From: Sambucus nigra
Lineage: Eukaryota > Streptophyta > Magnoliopsida > Dipsacales > Adoxaceae
Assembly: GCA_949130495.1 (NCBI GenBank)
Contig: OX422222.1
Span: 105,761,709-105,825,708 of the forward strand
Direction: 5' to 3'
DNA: 64,000 nucleotides
Positions within the stretch are counted from its first letter, which is position 1. Each line of letters starts with the position of its first letter. Of this stretch, positions 1 to 13,183 are shown in pieces. Position numbers and translations under genes: made by a program. Below the pieces are notes generated by a model. That model was not told the origin of the DNA. It saw only the letters and a program-made list of their open reading frames with translations, and searched no databases.

Positions 1-2366
1 ATAATTTTTATTTCTATACAAGATATGGATGATGATAAGGTGTTAGGAAAATGATAGAAGGAAATTATTGAAATTTTATTTGTTGAAAAAAATGAAATAT
101 CATATGACTATCTGCTGCATACTGAAGCCTATTTCTATGTACATGAATAATATGTTGAAGATAACTGGATAAGAAGAGTACCAAGTTAGTCCGATAGTGG
201 TTCAAATTTTAACACGATAACCCTTAAATTATCAGTTATAAGGCTTCAACAGTGTAGACATACCGTTACAATATCGCTCAAGGAGTAAAGTACACTTGAA
301 TATGCAATCCCAATAATTGGGGGATAGTAAAATATAGCTTAGCAAACTTAGTTAGAGTGGCACTCATACGTATGTAGCAAGTAATCAAAACTAGGCGCTG
401 AACATCTGAGTCTTATAAGCCAATTAGAATTACTATCGTATAACGGGGTCTAATCCCTAAATTGCAAGGTATGCTACTTGGGGTTTTACTGATAAGGAAA
501 AAAATTATAGGGTTATATACAATTATTCATAATCGGTTGTTGGGTCATACCACAATGAAGGGTAAAGAGGATTAGGAGTTCGGGTATAATGGTTTTTCAA
601 TTTTGAGAATAATCGAGAATATCGAGGGAACCAATTATACGTTATAAATCTGAACTACTCAAAGGAGTTCGTATTTGAATTAGGAGTTAAAAATTATCAC
701 ATGGTTTTATAACAATAAGTAATTCAAAGACATAAGCTCAAATTGTCAAATATTGAAATTCAAATCACCTACGTTGAGTTTTACAAATTTCGGTCAGTTG
801 TTCGGATAATTTTTGGGGTAGAATGGGTAGTCTTAAAGCATAATAGGTCCAAGTAGGTCATATAGGTTCGAAAAAATGTTCATGTGATGTAGTAGGATAT
901 AATTTCAAAAGAGATTTTAGTGTAAAATTAACTAAGAGGGTATAAAGTATAAATTTTAAAACTTGTTAAATAAATTATTTTCTCTTACTCTGTTAGGATT
1001 TAAAGTTACTGAAAGAAGACAAAGTAGGTCTATTTATACTCAAGTAATTATAGAAAAAGTTTGGGGAAGCTTTGAAATACTATAAAAAGTAGACAAAGTA
1101 GGTCTGATTTTCTTTAGAAAACACTTTCCTAGAATTCAAATATTCTGATGTAATATACCAATTTTTCAGAATAAAAAATAAAATTATTGAAAAAAATCAG
1201 AAATTTTGATTGGATATGCACCCTCACGCGTTCAATCAAATGTGTGACGCACCTGATTTGATTTTCACTTGCACGAGTATAAGTCAGTCATTTTCAACCC
1301 CTCGACAATTTGACTTTAGGGTTTCAAAACATTTTAGAATTCTTTTCAAGTTGATTCCTGAATGAAAGTTGCTTAATTTTTGAACAGGAATCTAACTATA
1401 TTGGTTTTAAATATTTTGGTGGGCTAAATCGAGCTATTAGTTCTCTATAAAATGGTGAAATTTGGACAAAATATAACTAATTGAAAGCTATGATTCTCAT
1501 TCCGTCATCATAAAGGTTTTATTCTAAATAAAAAATGGGGAAGATTTATCTTAGTTTAAGTGATCTTGGTGAAGTAAAACCTACTAATTGATTTTCTAAA
1601 ATTTTCAGGGCTGGAGACCTCAACCCATGAGTTGAGGTATCAAAATCCTTTTTTTGTTCAATTAAACATTACATCTAGGTTACTGAGAACCTAAGCTCAA
1701 TTTACCTTGCTTTTAAACTAGTTCAAAGTCAAGAAAGTAGAATCTACCATTGAAGCACAAGCTTTAATGGTATTTTCTGGTTTTTGAGTTATTCCAGTGC
1801 ATATACACGTCAATTTTCACATCTAAACAAATATTTATTCTCTATAGATATGCAGAAATATAAACACGTTCAAGAAATAAGCATTCGAGCACAAAATTAT
1901 AGAAATGTAAAAACTCTCAGAAGTTTACTTTGAAATTACACTGAGGTGGGATTGATTTAGACTGAGGTAAGATGGGGTACTTATAGGGTTCGAAAAGTGG
2001 AGTTGAATGGTTATTTTGGAGGTGTCGTTTAGCTAATTTACATAGATTTTCAACTTTGTTTCGTTGGAGGTAAAAGGGTACTATATGTTACACACATGGT
2101 ACAACCTATGCTAGTTATCCACCTGGTGTCAGGTCACCAGGGGGTGTAGAGTAAACATTCTTGGTTTTAAGTTTAGGCCCTTAGATAGTTTTCTTATAGG
2201 TTTTAAGGTTTTGAGTTTATTTTATCAAAGTTTATGGAGTTTTGTGTAATTATATGAACTTAATGGATTCGTTTATAAAAATCCTATAAAATATATGTCC
2301 TTAGGTCAAACTTTGATTGATAGTTGTGAATCAAATAGGTATTGGAATTTGTAAAGTGTCCTAATT
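1..2366. other. AT-rich intergenic sequence, no gene recognised
   Basis: No open frame of convincing length, RNA gene or transposon domain is visible. A short inverted repeat (CCTGGTG, later CACCAGG) near 2122-2141 could form a small hairpin. The stretch may be the decayed remainder of the copia element that starts at 2367, whose 3' half should lie here, but I could not recognise reverse transcriptase or LTR sequence in it. Confidence 0.5.
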
Positions 2367-4170
2367 CTACTTATAATGGTTTTTTGATAATTTAGAAAAA
2401 TTTAGGGTTTTGCTTAGAAATTGTCTATTTGAGGGACTAAAGGCTAATTTAAGGGTTGTTGTTACACATTCTTTCTCCACTGTAGATTTGAACTTTTTGA
2501 AAACTTCGTATACTTCTAGTTTAGTCTTCAAGAAATAAAACCAAGTGTTACTTGAAAAATAATCAATGATGAGAAGGATATAATTGCTTTTAATGAGAGA
2601 GCTTGACTGACTTAACCGCAAATGTCTATGTGTATGAGTTTGAGCATCTTCTGGGCTTTCGAAATTCACTCATTTGGAAATGTCTTTTTTCTGAATTGCT
2701 TCCTTGGTAAATGTCCTTCACTAAGTTGGTCGGGGTGATTAATGCAAGGTAATCCTCTCACCATCTTATTCTTAGATAATAATTCCTGTTTTCCAAAGTT
2801 GAGTTAACTAATTTGAAGATGTCAAAACCATGATGCATCTTTATAAGAAGATTTAAGAAACTTTTTGACATCATTTTTATATTTAAATAAAACATTCTAT
2901 TGTTTGACATTTTCACCTTTTCTTTTATCGCCTCTTTTAAAAAGACTAAATTTTCCCTTTGAATATCATAGACTTTCTTTAAGAGTTATCCCAACTTTCT
3001 TTTAATATTGGGGACACAGTAGACATTTGATATTATTTGGTGACTTCCATCTTTCATGAAAATAATAATGTTACTTTTCTCCTTCCATTGCTATTTTGGA
3101 ATCATCTCCAAAAGAGACATTGTCTTTTACAAATTTGTTGAGCTATACGAATATGCCCTTTGTTTTGCACATGTGGTTGTTGGTACCATGTATTGTTTTC
3201 GCCTTAATTGTTGTGGTTGTATTAAGTAGAAAATTACCATTATGCTATTTATTCTCTTCCATATAGTTCATTATCTCATTCCATAGTATAATTCCCAAAC
3301 TTGTGGCAATTATAGCATTCGACTTGAGATTTATCATATTGTAAGTTTGAATGTTCTCTCCCACGGACTCTTATATAGTTATCTATTATATTATAGTTTT
3401 TATTGGAATTTTTTTTGTCTGAATTATTTTTTTTATAATTTCATCCTCATCCACGTCCATAGCCTCATCCTCAGCCACGACATCTTCTGCTTTGGCTTCT
3501 ATAACTATGAAAACAATGTTCTTTTTTTGTACGATGGAGTTTCGAATTTAGGATTTATTACACAATCTCTTATATCTTCTTATTCTTCTTCTTCGTCGTC
3601 CTCTTCTTCTTCTCTTCATACGCTTGTACGAACCCATTATTTTTTCGATGGTCAACTCATTCAACTGTTTAGTTTCTTCCATTGTCATAAGGATGTACTC
3701 GAATTTTAGATCTAATGAGCGAATTATCTTCTCTGTGATCGTCATATCTTCTATGTTCTCATCATTTCATTTTTGTTTATTGGAAATAGCTAAGACTATA
3801 AAATGTAGTCGAAAAAAGACTCGAGAAATTTCATATGCAGAGCATCGAAAACACCTCTCAAAATTTGAAGATGAACTCTATTCACTTGTTCGACTCCTTC
3901 ATTAGATGTTTTCATCTTCTCCCATGCTTGTTTGGAGGAGATTGAACTTAAAGTCTTCTCAAAATCATCACCATCTAATGATTGAACTTTATTATTTTTA
4001 TTTCTTCCGTCTTTTAAAATCACCTTCTAAGTTTCGTTTAAGGAAGCATTATTTTTTGTCTCACTATAAACTTTCTCAATGACTTTCCAAACAACCTGTG
4101 CACCCAAAAGAGACTTCATCCTGATACTCCAATTATCATAGTTATTTTTTTTAGTGTTAGGTCTTAGAAG
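2367..4170 (-). pseudogene. Decayed Ty1/copia gag-integrase remnant (copia copy 1)
   Basis: Read on the minus strand from high to low coordinates, the pieces follow copia order. A gag start resembling NYDNWSIRMK lies near 4110-4145. Gag segments with the UBN2-type pattern (AWEKMKTS... and RSLDLKFEYIL... EETKQLNELTIE) lie at 3550-4020. A degraded zinc-knuckle/protease stretch lies at 2930-3330. The start of the integrase core (YILLIIDYFSSNTWFYFLK... EVYEVFKKFKS) lies at 2470-2640. Stops and frameshifts separate every piece, so no polyprotein can be made. The rest of integrase, reverse transcriptase, RNase H and the 3' LTR are missing. The same domains, in better shape, recur at 7385-11390, so both copies belong to one Tork-like family. 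That assignment is by motif recognition only. Confidence 0.75.
3572..3620. repeat. Imperfect TTC/GTC microsatellite in gag
   Basis: TTC-rich simple repeat with some GTC units, inside the decayed gag of copia copy 1. On the coding (minus) strand it is GAA-rich and would give an acidic or basic run depending on frame. Copia copy 2 has an expanded pure TTC tract in the equivalent gag region. Confidence 0.7.
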
Positions 4171-4183
4171 GATTCCATACTAT

Positions 4184-4749
4184 TATTTTCTATAATTCTA
4201 AATGGAATTTAGAAATTTTAATTATACGGATTGATCTGGAACGTAAAAAAACCTCAGGATGAACTCAGACAAAAGAAATGAAGATTTGGTTAAAGTCAAT
4301 GGTCAAATGTCAGAGTTAACGATCAACCTCTTGGTTGACGCTCGACAGCTCATTCAAAGGGCTAAGAAACTTTATTGGAAATACTCACTCAAATACAATC
4401 ATAACTATATTTTCTTTAACACTAAATTACAATTATGAAGAAGAAAACACTCTTATAACTGAACTTCTGACAAGTACAGCTAATAAACTTTGTCACTATC
4501 TTCCTTTTGATTTGATGATTATAAGAACTAAAGTATGATGGATATTTGTACATAAAGGAAATCAAACATTCCACACAATGTGGTTCAAAGACAATAAATA
4601 CAAATACTCATAAGACACACATTTAGCATCCAACTATCCAAGAACTATCAACCCATTAAAAATAATTAAACACACCATTAATAAGCTTATCTAACTTATG
4701 ATGTTTGTAGGAATTGGGCTAATGAATTAAAAAACTTTATATTTCAACA
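4184..4749 (-). repeat. 5' LTR of copia copy 1
   Basis: About 566 bp that can be followed along 6815-7377 and 11407-11974. Shared landmarks include the runs near 4430-4560, 4600-4660 and 4715-4749 (GGAATTGGGCTAATG). On the minus strand the LTR would start TGTTGAAATATAAAG at 4749. The inner end near 4184 is estimated from a degraded primer-binding-like stretch at 4170-4183. Divergence from the other LTR copies is high, so this is an old insertion. Confidence 0.6.
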
Positions 4750-6814
4750 TAAACCTCACTCGAGCTATGCAGAAGGCAATTTCTCATCGCCTAAGAGACT
4801 TATGATATAGCCCAACGAATAAAAATCTCCAATGTATATCTTATGACAACATTCAGCAACGATAATCTCATAAAAGACAAATTCAAAAAAATATCTAACT
4901 TACTATGTTATTACCTGCAAAGTAATCTTTATTTGATTATAATTGAGAATATATGATAAGTATAGTTTTATATGTGAGAAGTAAATCTCGTAAAAGGATG
5001 TAATAAATCTCATAAAGGAAGTAGATCATTAGTATCCATGATAGTATAATCTATATTTTTTATGATTCGAAAAGAAATAAAGTGAGACTAAGAAATTCTC
5101 TAAAAATGAGATCTAGTATTAAAAAAAATCTTCCCTCGAATTTAAATTCAAGCCAAAAGAGGTTCATATACTACTTCCAAAACATAAAGCAATATGAACT
5201 TGGAGCAGACGTGTGGCTACCCAAGAATGCAAAGGAAAATGATTTGTTGTTTTTTCCACCTCCTTAAATAACCAACATCCACTAGACAATCAACTATCTC
5301 TCCTTATGAAGTCCTATGACATCAATATTGCATGTTTTTCTGTAGCCCACACAAGGAAATTGAAGTTATGAGGTGCCACACAAAGAAATTGAATATAAGA
5401 GGTGCCTTTGACAATTGACTAACCTGCTATAGGATTATCAATTATCTTGTCTAATACATACTATATTTTGGCACATAAATTAGTAAGTTACATTTGATGA
5501 ATTATTGATAAATATATGGCATGGTCAATAGTCTACACTCAACTAATTTTTTAATTAAACATATAACATCACATATATTTCCCTCTCCACGATGGTGCAA
5601 TTCATTCTTGGTAAAACAACATTAATTTTATAGTTTTCTTCATAATAAATTTCCTTATGAGGCAGGTGTATTTATAAAAAATTATGAAACCTGCATCCAT
5701 GTACTCATCTCCACTTTTTTCTCTTCACCACTTGATCTCCTTTCATATTTTATTTATTAGCATGAATTTTTACTCCTTTATTTTATGACATATCTCTCAA
5801 TTTAGTTTAAGCATTAGACCAAAATTTCCCCAAAAATGCATAAAAAAACTCACATATATATGGAACCGCCCCGGGTACTACATTTGATGTCCCAAATACA
5901 TCTTAAATAAAAATTGTCAAGAATACTTTTTTCTTTATTTTCAAATGTATTAAATTGGATTCTCAGTTTCTTTTAGTTAAGTTCTTCCACTACTTATCTC
6001 AAACCGGCGTGCCTCATGTTCCAAAATTATAGTCTACGGACTTTTGATCCCTTATATATTTCAAAAACACCCGTCAACCTACTTCCCATTCATCGATATA
6101 GAGTGTTTGGTGACTTAATGTTATGAAAAATCACCATCGACCCCTTTTTACCTTTGAAGTTGTGTTCTCGGATTTCATCACATGAAATTTGGTATAGAAT
6201 GTTCCCAAATGTAGAAAATTAATCTTGAGTGTCCAAGTATGTCTTAATATTACCCAGCATTCGGACAATGCCACTCCATACTCAATCCTCACCATGCTAA
6301 TTCCAATTACTTTATGCACAAATTGCTTTTCAGAAGAATTTCATCACCATTTAATTCATTGTACTTATAAAAAATATTTTGAAATGATGCAAGAAAAAAC
6401 AAGTATAAATCAACATAAAATATAAAACTCTATTTGTTGAAATCATTTATTGAAGTGTTGAAAATTTTCGCATGATTAATCACATTTATCCCTCATTAAT
6501 CTTATCCTCAAAATTTTCTTCTCGAGAAAAAGATTATATGATAAAGTCTCCCAATATATGTCTTCTATCCTATACCACGTGGTATTTATAGCACGAACAA
6601 AAACCTAAAACGTGATATGCATTTGAATAAATAAATTTATCTTTTATAAATGTGAAGCCCCTTTGTTTTTGTTATGCTCTCTCATTCGTTCTCAACCCCA
6701 AATAAAGAAATTTACAACCATGGTTGGAAAAGTACTCCACGCATCCACCTTTTGCATAGTGAAAATTCATCCTCCCATTAAAAGTCTATATGTCAAACTC
6801 CACAGATCTTCTAA
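4750..6814. other. AT-rich spacer, no gene recognised
   Basis: The small open frames here overlap one another on both strands and show no domain or codon pattern. No LTR ends, terminal inverted repeats or tandem repeats were recognised. It separates the two copia copies. Confidence 0.5.
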
Positions 6815-7377
6815 AATCATAATAAGGATCCCACTTCTTAGAAGTACTAGTTATAGAATGTGATCAAAACCATCCATCAAACTGTAAAAATTACGATCTA
6901 AAATAATTGTAAACCAAGTAAATAATGCAAAGAAAAGAAAAGCAAGGAATATGATAAGAGGGCATTTCCTTTTCATTATTCAATATTAGAGAACCTAAAG
7001 TAATGAAGGAAATAAACAATCAAGTAAATAAACACTCGAATACACCCACACAACTATCATTTATTTAATACTCAAATGCTATTAAAAAGGGGAAAATACT
7101 CTTACAACTTAACTTCTCATAACTATAATTAATAATATTTGCTTATTATCTTCCTTGTTTTTTGATAATTATAAGAACTCAAAGACGATTTATATTTATA
7201 CATAAAGGAAATAAAATTCTACCAAACAATGTGTCTCGGACCAAATAAATACAAATACTCATAAGTCACACATTTATCTTCGAACTATCTAACCATTATC
7301 AACCAACTAACAATAATTATACACATCTTCACCAAGCTTACTAACTCAGGAATATTGTATGTAAGCATATATTAATA
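6815..7377 (-). repeat. 3' LTR of copia copy 2
   Basis: It aligns by eye with 4184-4749 and 11407-11974. Shared runs include the stretch near 7085-7140 and the ATACATAAAGGAAAT region near 7198-7212. The low-coordinate boundary is approximate. Confidence 0.6.
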
Positions 7378-7384
7378 CCCTTTT

Positions 7385-10300
7385 TTAAAGTTGTTCTGTG
7401 ATGTCTAGAGAATTTCTTAATCTAACAAAGTCCTCATACTTTGGTGGCTTTGTCAAAATATCAACAATTTGGTTTTGTGATTTTACGTACCTAAACTGGA
7501 CATATATTCTTGCAATACATTGTCTTATGAATATGGTAGCGAGCATCAATACTATTTATTCAATCATGGAAAATTGAAATATTTTCCAGGGTGATCGATT
7601 ACATGTTGTCAATACAAATCTCTATTGGATCCTCTTATGGCAAACCCAGTTCCTTCAGCAAATTTTTTAGCCGAATTTCATGATAAACACTTAATTTAGT
7701 GGCTATGTATTCAAATTCACAAGTAGAGAATGTAATATTGGCTTTCTTCATTCATATCCATGTGAAAGTAGCATCTCCCATGAAGAACATGAACCTTATG
7801 GTGCTCTTTCTATCACATGTATCTCTATCCCCATCAACATCATTATATCAAACCAGCTTGTAATTACTAAAAAATTGCATAAAAAACCAAAGTCATTTGT
7901 ACCTTTGAGATAAGGAAGAATGCTTTTTACAACCTTGAAATGAGATGGTGTTGGGGTTTCTGCTATCGACTCACAAGTCAAACTAAATAAAGGATTCCAG
8001 GTCTTATACAAGTTAGGTGACACAAACTTCCAGACAAACTCTAAAAGAGATTTGGATCTAAGCTTTAGCATTATCCATGCTTTGGTAGTTTAACTTCACA
8101 CTCTACCGCTTAGATAATTAGCCTATAATAATTCATCTCGAACTTCGAGATGATCTCCTATGTATAGTTGTTCTCTGAGATGAAAATTATATCTTCTTAT
8201 TATTTCAAACCTATGCCAAGGTAGTATTCTATTATCCTAACATCTGTCATCTCGAACTCTTTCGTCGTTATTTTCTTGAATTTATTGAACATATTTGGGT
8301 TGCTTTCGATAAAAATCAAATCATCCACGCATAGGAAAATGATCAAAATATCCCCATCTTTGATCTTAATATATAGTGTGTTCTTTTAGGGACATTTATT
8401 AAAACCATTCTCTTGAAAGTACTTGTCGATCTGAACATTCGACGCTCTTAGTTCTTGCATTAACCCATAGAGTGCTTTCTTCGGCTTCAAGACTTTGTCT
8501 TCACGTACCTTCATTATATAGCCAAAGGTTGCTTGATGTAGACTTCTTCTTCAAGTATTCCATTCCAAAAAATTTACTTCACATCATATTGATAAATATT
8601 CCACCTGTTATGATTTCCTAGATATAGAATTAATCTCACAGTTTTTAAGCAGACAACAGGAGCAAATACCTCATCATAGTCGATACCAGCTCAATAACTA
8701 TATCTTTTGATAAGTAGAGTCTCCTTGTGACCTTCTATTTGTCACTTATCACTTCTCTTCATTTTGTACACACATTCGACACCAAAACCTTATGACCTTT
8801 TGGAAGTGAAACTAGTTCCCAAGTGTCATTCTTCTCTACGGACCTGATTTCTTCATCCATTGCGTCTCCCCAATTTTTATCTTGTGCATATTTTTAGAAG
8901 TTCACTGGTTCACAATCAATATAAAGGCATAAAAGTGTAAGATTATCATGTATTTTTATTACCTCGTAGACATCCCCTAGACTTCTTATACGAGGCATAA
9001 CTCTATCATTTAAACTTCCACTTCATGATGGTGATAAGTCTCTTTAAGTAATTCATGTTGTAGAAGTAAGTGGAGTAGTGGTCTCTTGTTGAACTTCCCC
9101 TACTTGCTCCATCATGGTTTCTCCACTCTCTTCTTCAAAGTCAGGAAAGAAGATGAAATCATCTATATGTGAGATGAAATAAAATTCTCATTCTTCATCA
9201 CATATTTCATCTCGATTAAATACAATCTCCCCATTATTAGGATTGTACAACTTATAATCTTCAATTTTGTTGAAATGGATAATGAAGAATAACTTCTCGT
9301 TTTTGTCATAAACTTTAATTCTTCTCTCATCCCGTACCTATACATGTATTATTCTTCCCAAGACTTTTGGATCATAAATTTTGGGATTCTTTCCACTTCA
9401 TGCTTCTTGTGGCATTTTTCCTCCATACACTTCTTGTCGGTGAATGATATGATAGGTATATTTCATATGCTACAACTATCGCCCAGAATTCCTTCGGTAT
9501 CCTCTTACTTTTGAGGATGCTTCTTGTCATATCAAGGATTGTTCTAATCTTTCTTTTCATAGTTCCATTTTTAGGGGGTATCTTGAACAATTAAATATCA
9601 TCGAATTAAGTTTTCTTCAAAAAAATTTAGAACTCCTTGATGGTAAATTCTCCTCCCCGATCAGATCCATGGCTTTAATCTAACAACCACTTTCTTTCAC
9701 CATGGAAGTTTTGAACTTTTTGAAAACTTAGTCTTTAAGAAATATACCCATGTTATCCTTCAAAAATCGTCAAAAAGGTAAAAAATAGTTGTTTTTACAG
9801 AGAGATCTTGATTTGATTGGACCGTAAATATCTCTGTGTGTGAGGTTGAGAAGCTTTTGAGCTATCAAATTGACTCCCTTGTAAAGCATATTCCGATTTT
9901 CATTCCAAAAACAATTTTTCACATGTTTGGTCAAGTTGATAAGTGTAAGGTAATACTTTCACCATCTCATTCTTGGATCATAATTCCACTCCTCGAAAGT
10001 TGAGATGCACAAATCGATGACGTCAAAGCCAGGATGTATCTTTGTAACAAAACATGAGACAGTTTGTAACATCATTTTTAATATTCAAACTTTCTTGGAT
10101 ATTTTCGACTTCGTAATTGAATTTCCTTTCTCATCTCCTAGAAAAAAAACTAAAATATCTCATATGAATATAATTTTTGTTCTCTGATTCTTGACTTCCA
10201 TCTTTATTTTGAGTAGGGGTGTAACATTTTCCTTTAACTTGTATTTTGGAATCATCTTCAAAAGAGACATTATTTCTTATTGATTCGCTCAGCTCTATGA

Positions 10301-10756
10301 TCTTGCCTTTTGTTCCGCTCATGTGGTTGTTTGCACCAGTGTCAAGGTGCCATGTATTATCTTGGCATCTATTTTTGTTTTTCAATTTAAATAGCAAATA
10401 AAATTTATTTATTTTTTCTTTACTTCAACACAATAGACTATATCATTGACTTTGTTGTTAATTGATCTACATTCCCTAGTATAATGCCCAAAATTTTCAC
10501 AATTATAACATTAATCTTCCGATTTTTAAAACCTCAAGTTTTAATGTCCTCTCCTACGACCTTTTGTAGAGTTTTGTCTTATCTTTTAGTTGTTTCTAGC
10601 ATTGTTGTTGTTGTAATTGTAATTGTAATTGAAATAAATATAACCTCATCCATTCTCATAACCTCGTCCTCGGTCTTGACCTCATTTGTGTTGTTGAAAC
10701 TTTCTTCTTTCTTCATTAAATTCGAGCTCCAACTTGAGGGGTTTTTCCATAATCTA

Positions 10757-10789
<33 letters not shown>

Positions 10790-11390
10790 CTTCTTCTTCT
10801 TCTTCTTCTTCTTCTTCTTCACATTCTTTCAATGACATAGTAGTTTCTCGATGGTCAACTCATTCACATCCCCAGTTTCTTTAATCATTGGAACGATGTA
10901 ATCAAATTTTGAATCAAATGAGCAAAGTATCTTCTCAATGATTATCAAATCTTCTATCCTCTCCCAATTTATTTCTAGTCAATTGGAAATAATTAAGACT
11001 CTATAAAAGTAGTCAAAAAAAGACTACAAAAATTTCATATGTAGAGATTTGAAATCACCTATTAAATTTTAAAAATGAATTTGCTTCACTAGTTTGCCTC
11101 CTTTGTTAGAGATTTATAGATTCTTCTATGCTTTCTTAGAGGATGTTGCCCTTCAAATATTTTTGAAGCCATCTTCATCTAACGTTTTATAGATGATATA
11201 GAAATATTTGTTGTGTTTCCTTATTGAGTTATTCAAACACTCCTTACGGTTTTGGTTTAAGGCAACTTCATTTTCTTAATAACTATAACCTCTTTCCACA
11301 ACTGCCAAAACATCTAATTCACCCAAAGGGGCCATCATGTTGGTACTCCAATTATCATAGTCATTGTGACTGTTGAGTATCAAAACATGG
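7385..11390 (-). pseudogene. Decayed copia gag-pol (copy 2)
   Basis: Minus-strand pieces in order: gag (about 10860-11380, start resembling NYDNWSTNM); a degraded zinc-knuckle region (about 10480-10520); protease with the active-site stretch WHLDTGANNHMSG (about 10300-10350); the integrase end (KNGTMKRKIRTILDMTRSILKSKRIPKEFWA, 9450-9590); reverse transcriptase fragments (about 8100-9000); and the RNase H region (about 7796-8070, SHFKVVKSILPYLKGTNDFG). The terminal motif seen in copia RNase H (TKPPKYEDFVRLRNSL-like) lies at 7390-7480. Every domain is in a different frame or interrupted, so this is a pseudogene. The family would normally encode a single polyprotein of roughly 1,300 residues. 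Confidence 0.75.
10761..10820. repeat. (TTC)20 microsatellite
   Basis: Sixty bases of uninterrupted TTC, equal to GAA on the coding strand of the copia gag. The purity suggests recent slippage within an otherwise decayed sequence. Confidence 0.95.
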
Positions 11391-11406
11391 AAGGACACCA
11401 TACCAT

Positions 11407-11974
11407 TATTTTCCATAATTCTAATAAGAATTAGGAAACTTTAATTGCTCAGATGGATTAAGAATGTCGAAAAACCGTAGGAGGAATGGTTAAAGTTAAA
11501 TGATAAAGTTAGCACTCGACCTCTTAGTCAATGCTCGATAGCTTGATAAAATAATTTGGCAACTCAAATTTTCTCACGCTTCCATACCACATTGCTTGAA
11601 ATAAACATTCAAAGACACTCATAAAACTATTTGTTCTTTAACATTAACATACTACTATACAGAAGAAAACATTCTTGCAACTTAACTTCTTACAACTACA
11701 GCTAATAAGCTTTACTCATTATCTTTGTTGTTATTTGATGATTCTAAAAATTCAAGGATCATAGGTATTTTTAGATAAGGGAAATAAAATGTTACCACAA
11801 AATGTGGTTATAGGATAATTAACAAAAATATGCACAAGCCACACATTTAGAATCCAACTCTGCAACCATTATCAAGCCACTAATAATAATTATACACATC
11901 TTCAATAAGCTTACCTAACTTAGGAAGCTTCTAGGAATTGGGCTAATTAATAAAAAAAAGTTTATATCTTAACA
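11407..11974 (-). repeat. 5' LTR of copia copy 2
   Basis: About 568 bp that matches 4184-4749 and 6815-7377 by shared runs. The outer end on the minus strand is TGTTAAGATATAAAC. Just inside it, 11393-11405 reads TGGTATGGTGTCC on the minus strand, a mutated form of the usual initiator-methionine primer-binding site TGGTATCAGAGC. Confidence 0.65.
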
Positions 11975-12220
11975 AATACCACCACTCTAGTCTCAACACT
12001 ATTCAGTCGCACTTATAGCAAAACCTTCACACTAGAACTCACAAACAATAATGGATCTCCCACTTTATCTTTTACCTCGCTCCCAAAACAGATCATCAGA
12101 AATTTGATATTTCTCTTATAAATTATCCCCTACAATAACCACCAAAATATGATGATTTTTCCTTAAAAAGACTAAATTTCCCTTACATAAACATTAGAGA
12201 TTTTCTCCTCTTTAATTAAT

Positions 12221-13150
12221 TGTAACACCCTGTGCATACTGGCAAACAAGTATATGCGGGATGACAGTTAAACGGGCCGACTGGCTATAGTGATGTGTCT
12301 TGCGTGGAACCTCACGACTATGTGCAGAACTAACAGAATACGGGTTGACTGGCCATAATGAAGGGAATGAGTGTGATGTGTAGAACTCTAAGCATGCCAA
12401 GAGTGTGTACAGGGCCGATAAGGAGTCGACTGGCCATATTGATGTCGCATGAACTAAATTAATTAATTAATTAAATTGAGTAAGCATAAGAATAAAATTG
12501 TAAATAATAATGTTATTGGAATATTTGGGTTACACTGAGAGTGGTAGTTTTTGTTTATTCGCAGGTTAATTAATTATCCCGTTAAATTAAATTATTCCAT
12601 TGGGGTATTTATTATTTATAATTCTTTTATTTAGGTTCATGGACCCTAATTCGGGGAATTAACTTTTATTCATGCGGTGGGATCTGGCCTATTGCGTTGA
12701 CTAACATTTCAGGTTTAGAGCTGGAATAGCTGCAATAGTTATTAGAGATATTTTGGAGGTGCAACTATAGTTTATTATAGATGCTTAGTAGTTTAGATTT
12801 ATTTACCTTTTCATCACATTTCTATTATGAGACTTTATTTATGGATTTGGTGTGCCAATCGGTTCCACAATTGTTTACGATTTTATTCAGATATTTATAG
12901 TTGGATCATTTTATTCGGATTTATATTTATTTGGAGTTGGATTTAATTTAGAGATAATCATGGTGATGCATTTTACTATTGCATGAATGGTTATTATTAT
13001 CGAATCAATTTAATTAATATCTTGTGGAATGAATTATATATATCTCATATATGTCACATGCTAAGAATGATTACTTATTTAGTGACGCCCAACATATTTT
13101 GGCGCTGGTGGCTAGCAAACTCGCTTGTCAGATTGGGCGGGATATTATAG
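12221..13150 (+). repeat. 5' LTR (internally deleted) of the Tekay-like element
   Basis: About 930 bp. After the first dozen bases it jumps to sequence matching 15375-16257 of the 3' LTR. Shared runs include GGGCCGACTGGCTATAG, the stretch near 12460-12510 and the end around 13075-13150 (TGTCAGATTGGGCGGG). The terminal TGTTACA of the 3' LTR is mutated to TATTATAG here, so the inner boundary is uncertain by a few bases. Confidence 0.7.
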
Positions 13151-13164
13151 ATGTAATCATAGCA

Positions 13165-13183
13165 TGGTCTTAGGGCTCGTAGG
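13165..13183 (+). other. Degraded primer-binding site
   Basis: TGGTCTTAGGGCTCGTAGG, a mutated form of TGGTATCAGAGCTTTAGG, the site complementary to initiator methionine tRNA used by many gypsy chromoviruses. It lies about 15 bp inside the 5' LTR, where it is expected. Confidence 0.55.

Larger units (their letters stand above)
6815..11974 (-). mobile_element. Decayed Ty1/copia (Tork-like) LTR retrotransposon, copy 2
   Basis: Two LTR-like stretches (about 6815-7377 and 11407-11974) bracket a minus-strand gag-protease-integrase-reverse transcriptase-RNase H series, which is the copia order. The outer start of the 5' LTR reads TGTTAAGATATAAAC on the minus strand at 11974. The 3' LTR start is mutated (TATTAATAT at 7377) and follows a purine tract (AAAAAAGGG) at the expected polypurine position. 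No target-site duplication could be recognised because the 3' LTR end is too degraded. The many stops and frameshifts mark an old, inactive copy. Confidence 0.75.

Noticed and set aside
3347..3709. 120-codon plus-strand frame rich in Phe, Tyr and Ser
   Set aside because: It is the opposite strand of decayed copia gag; composition comes from the TTC repeat.
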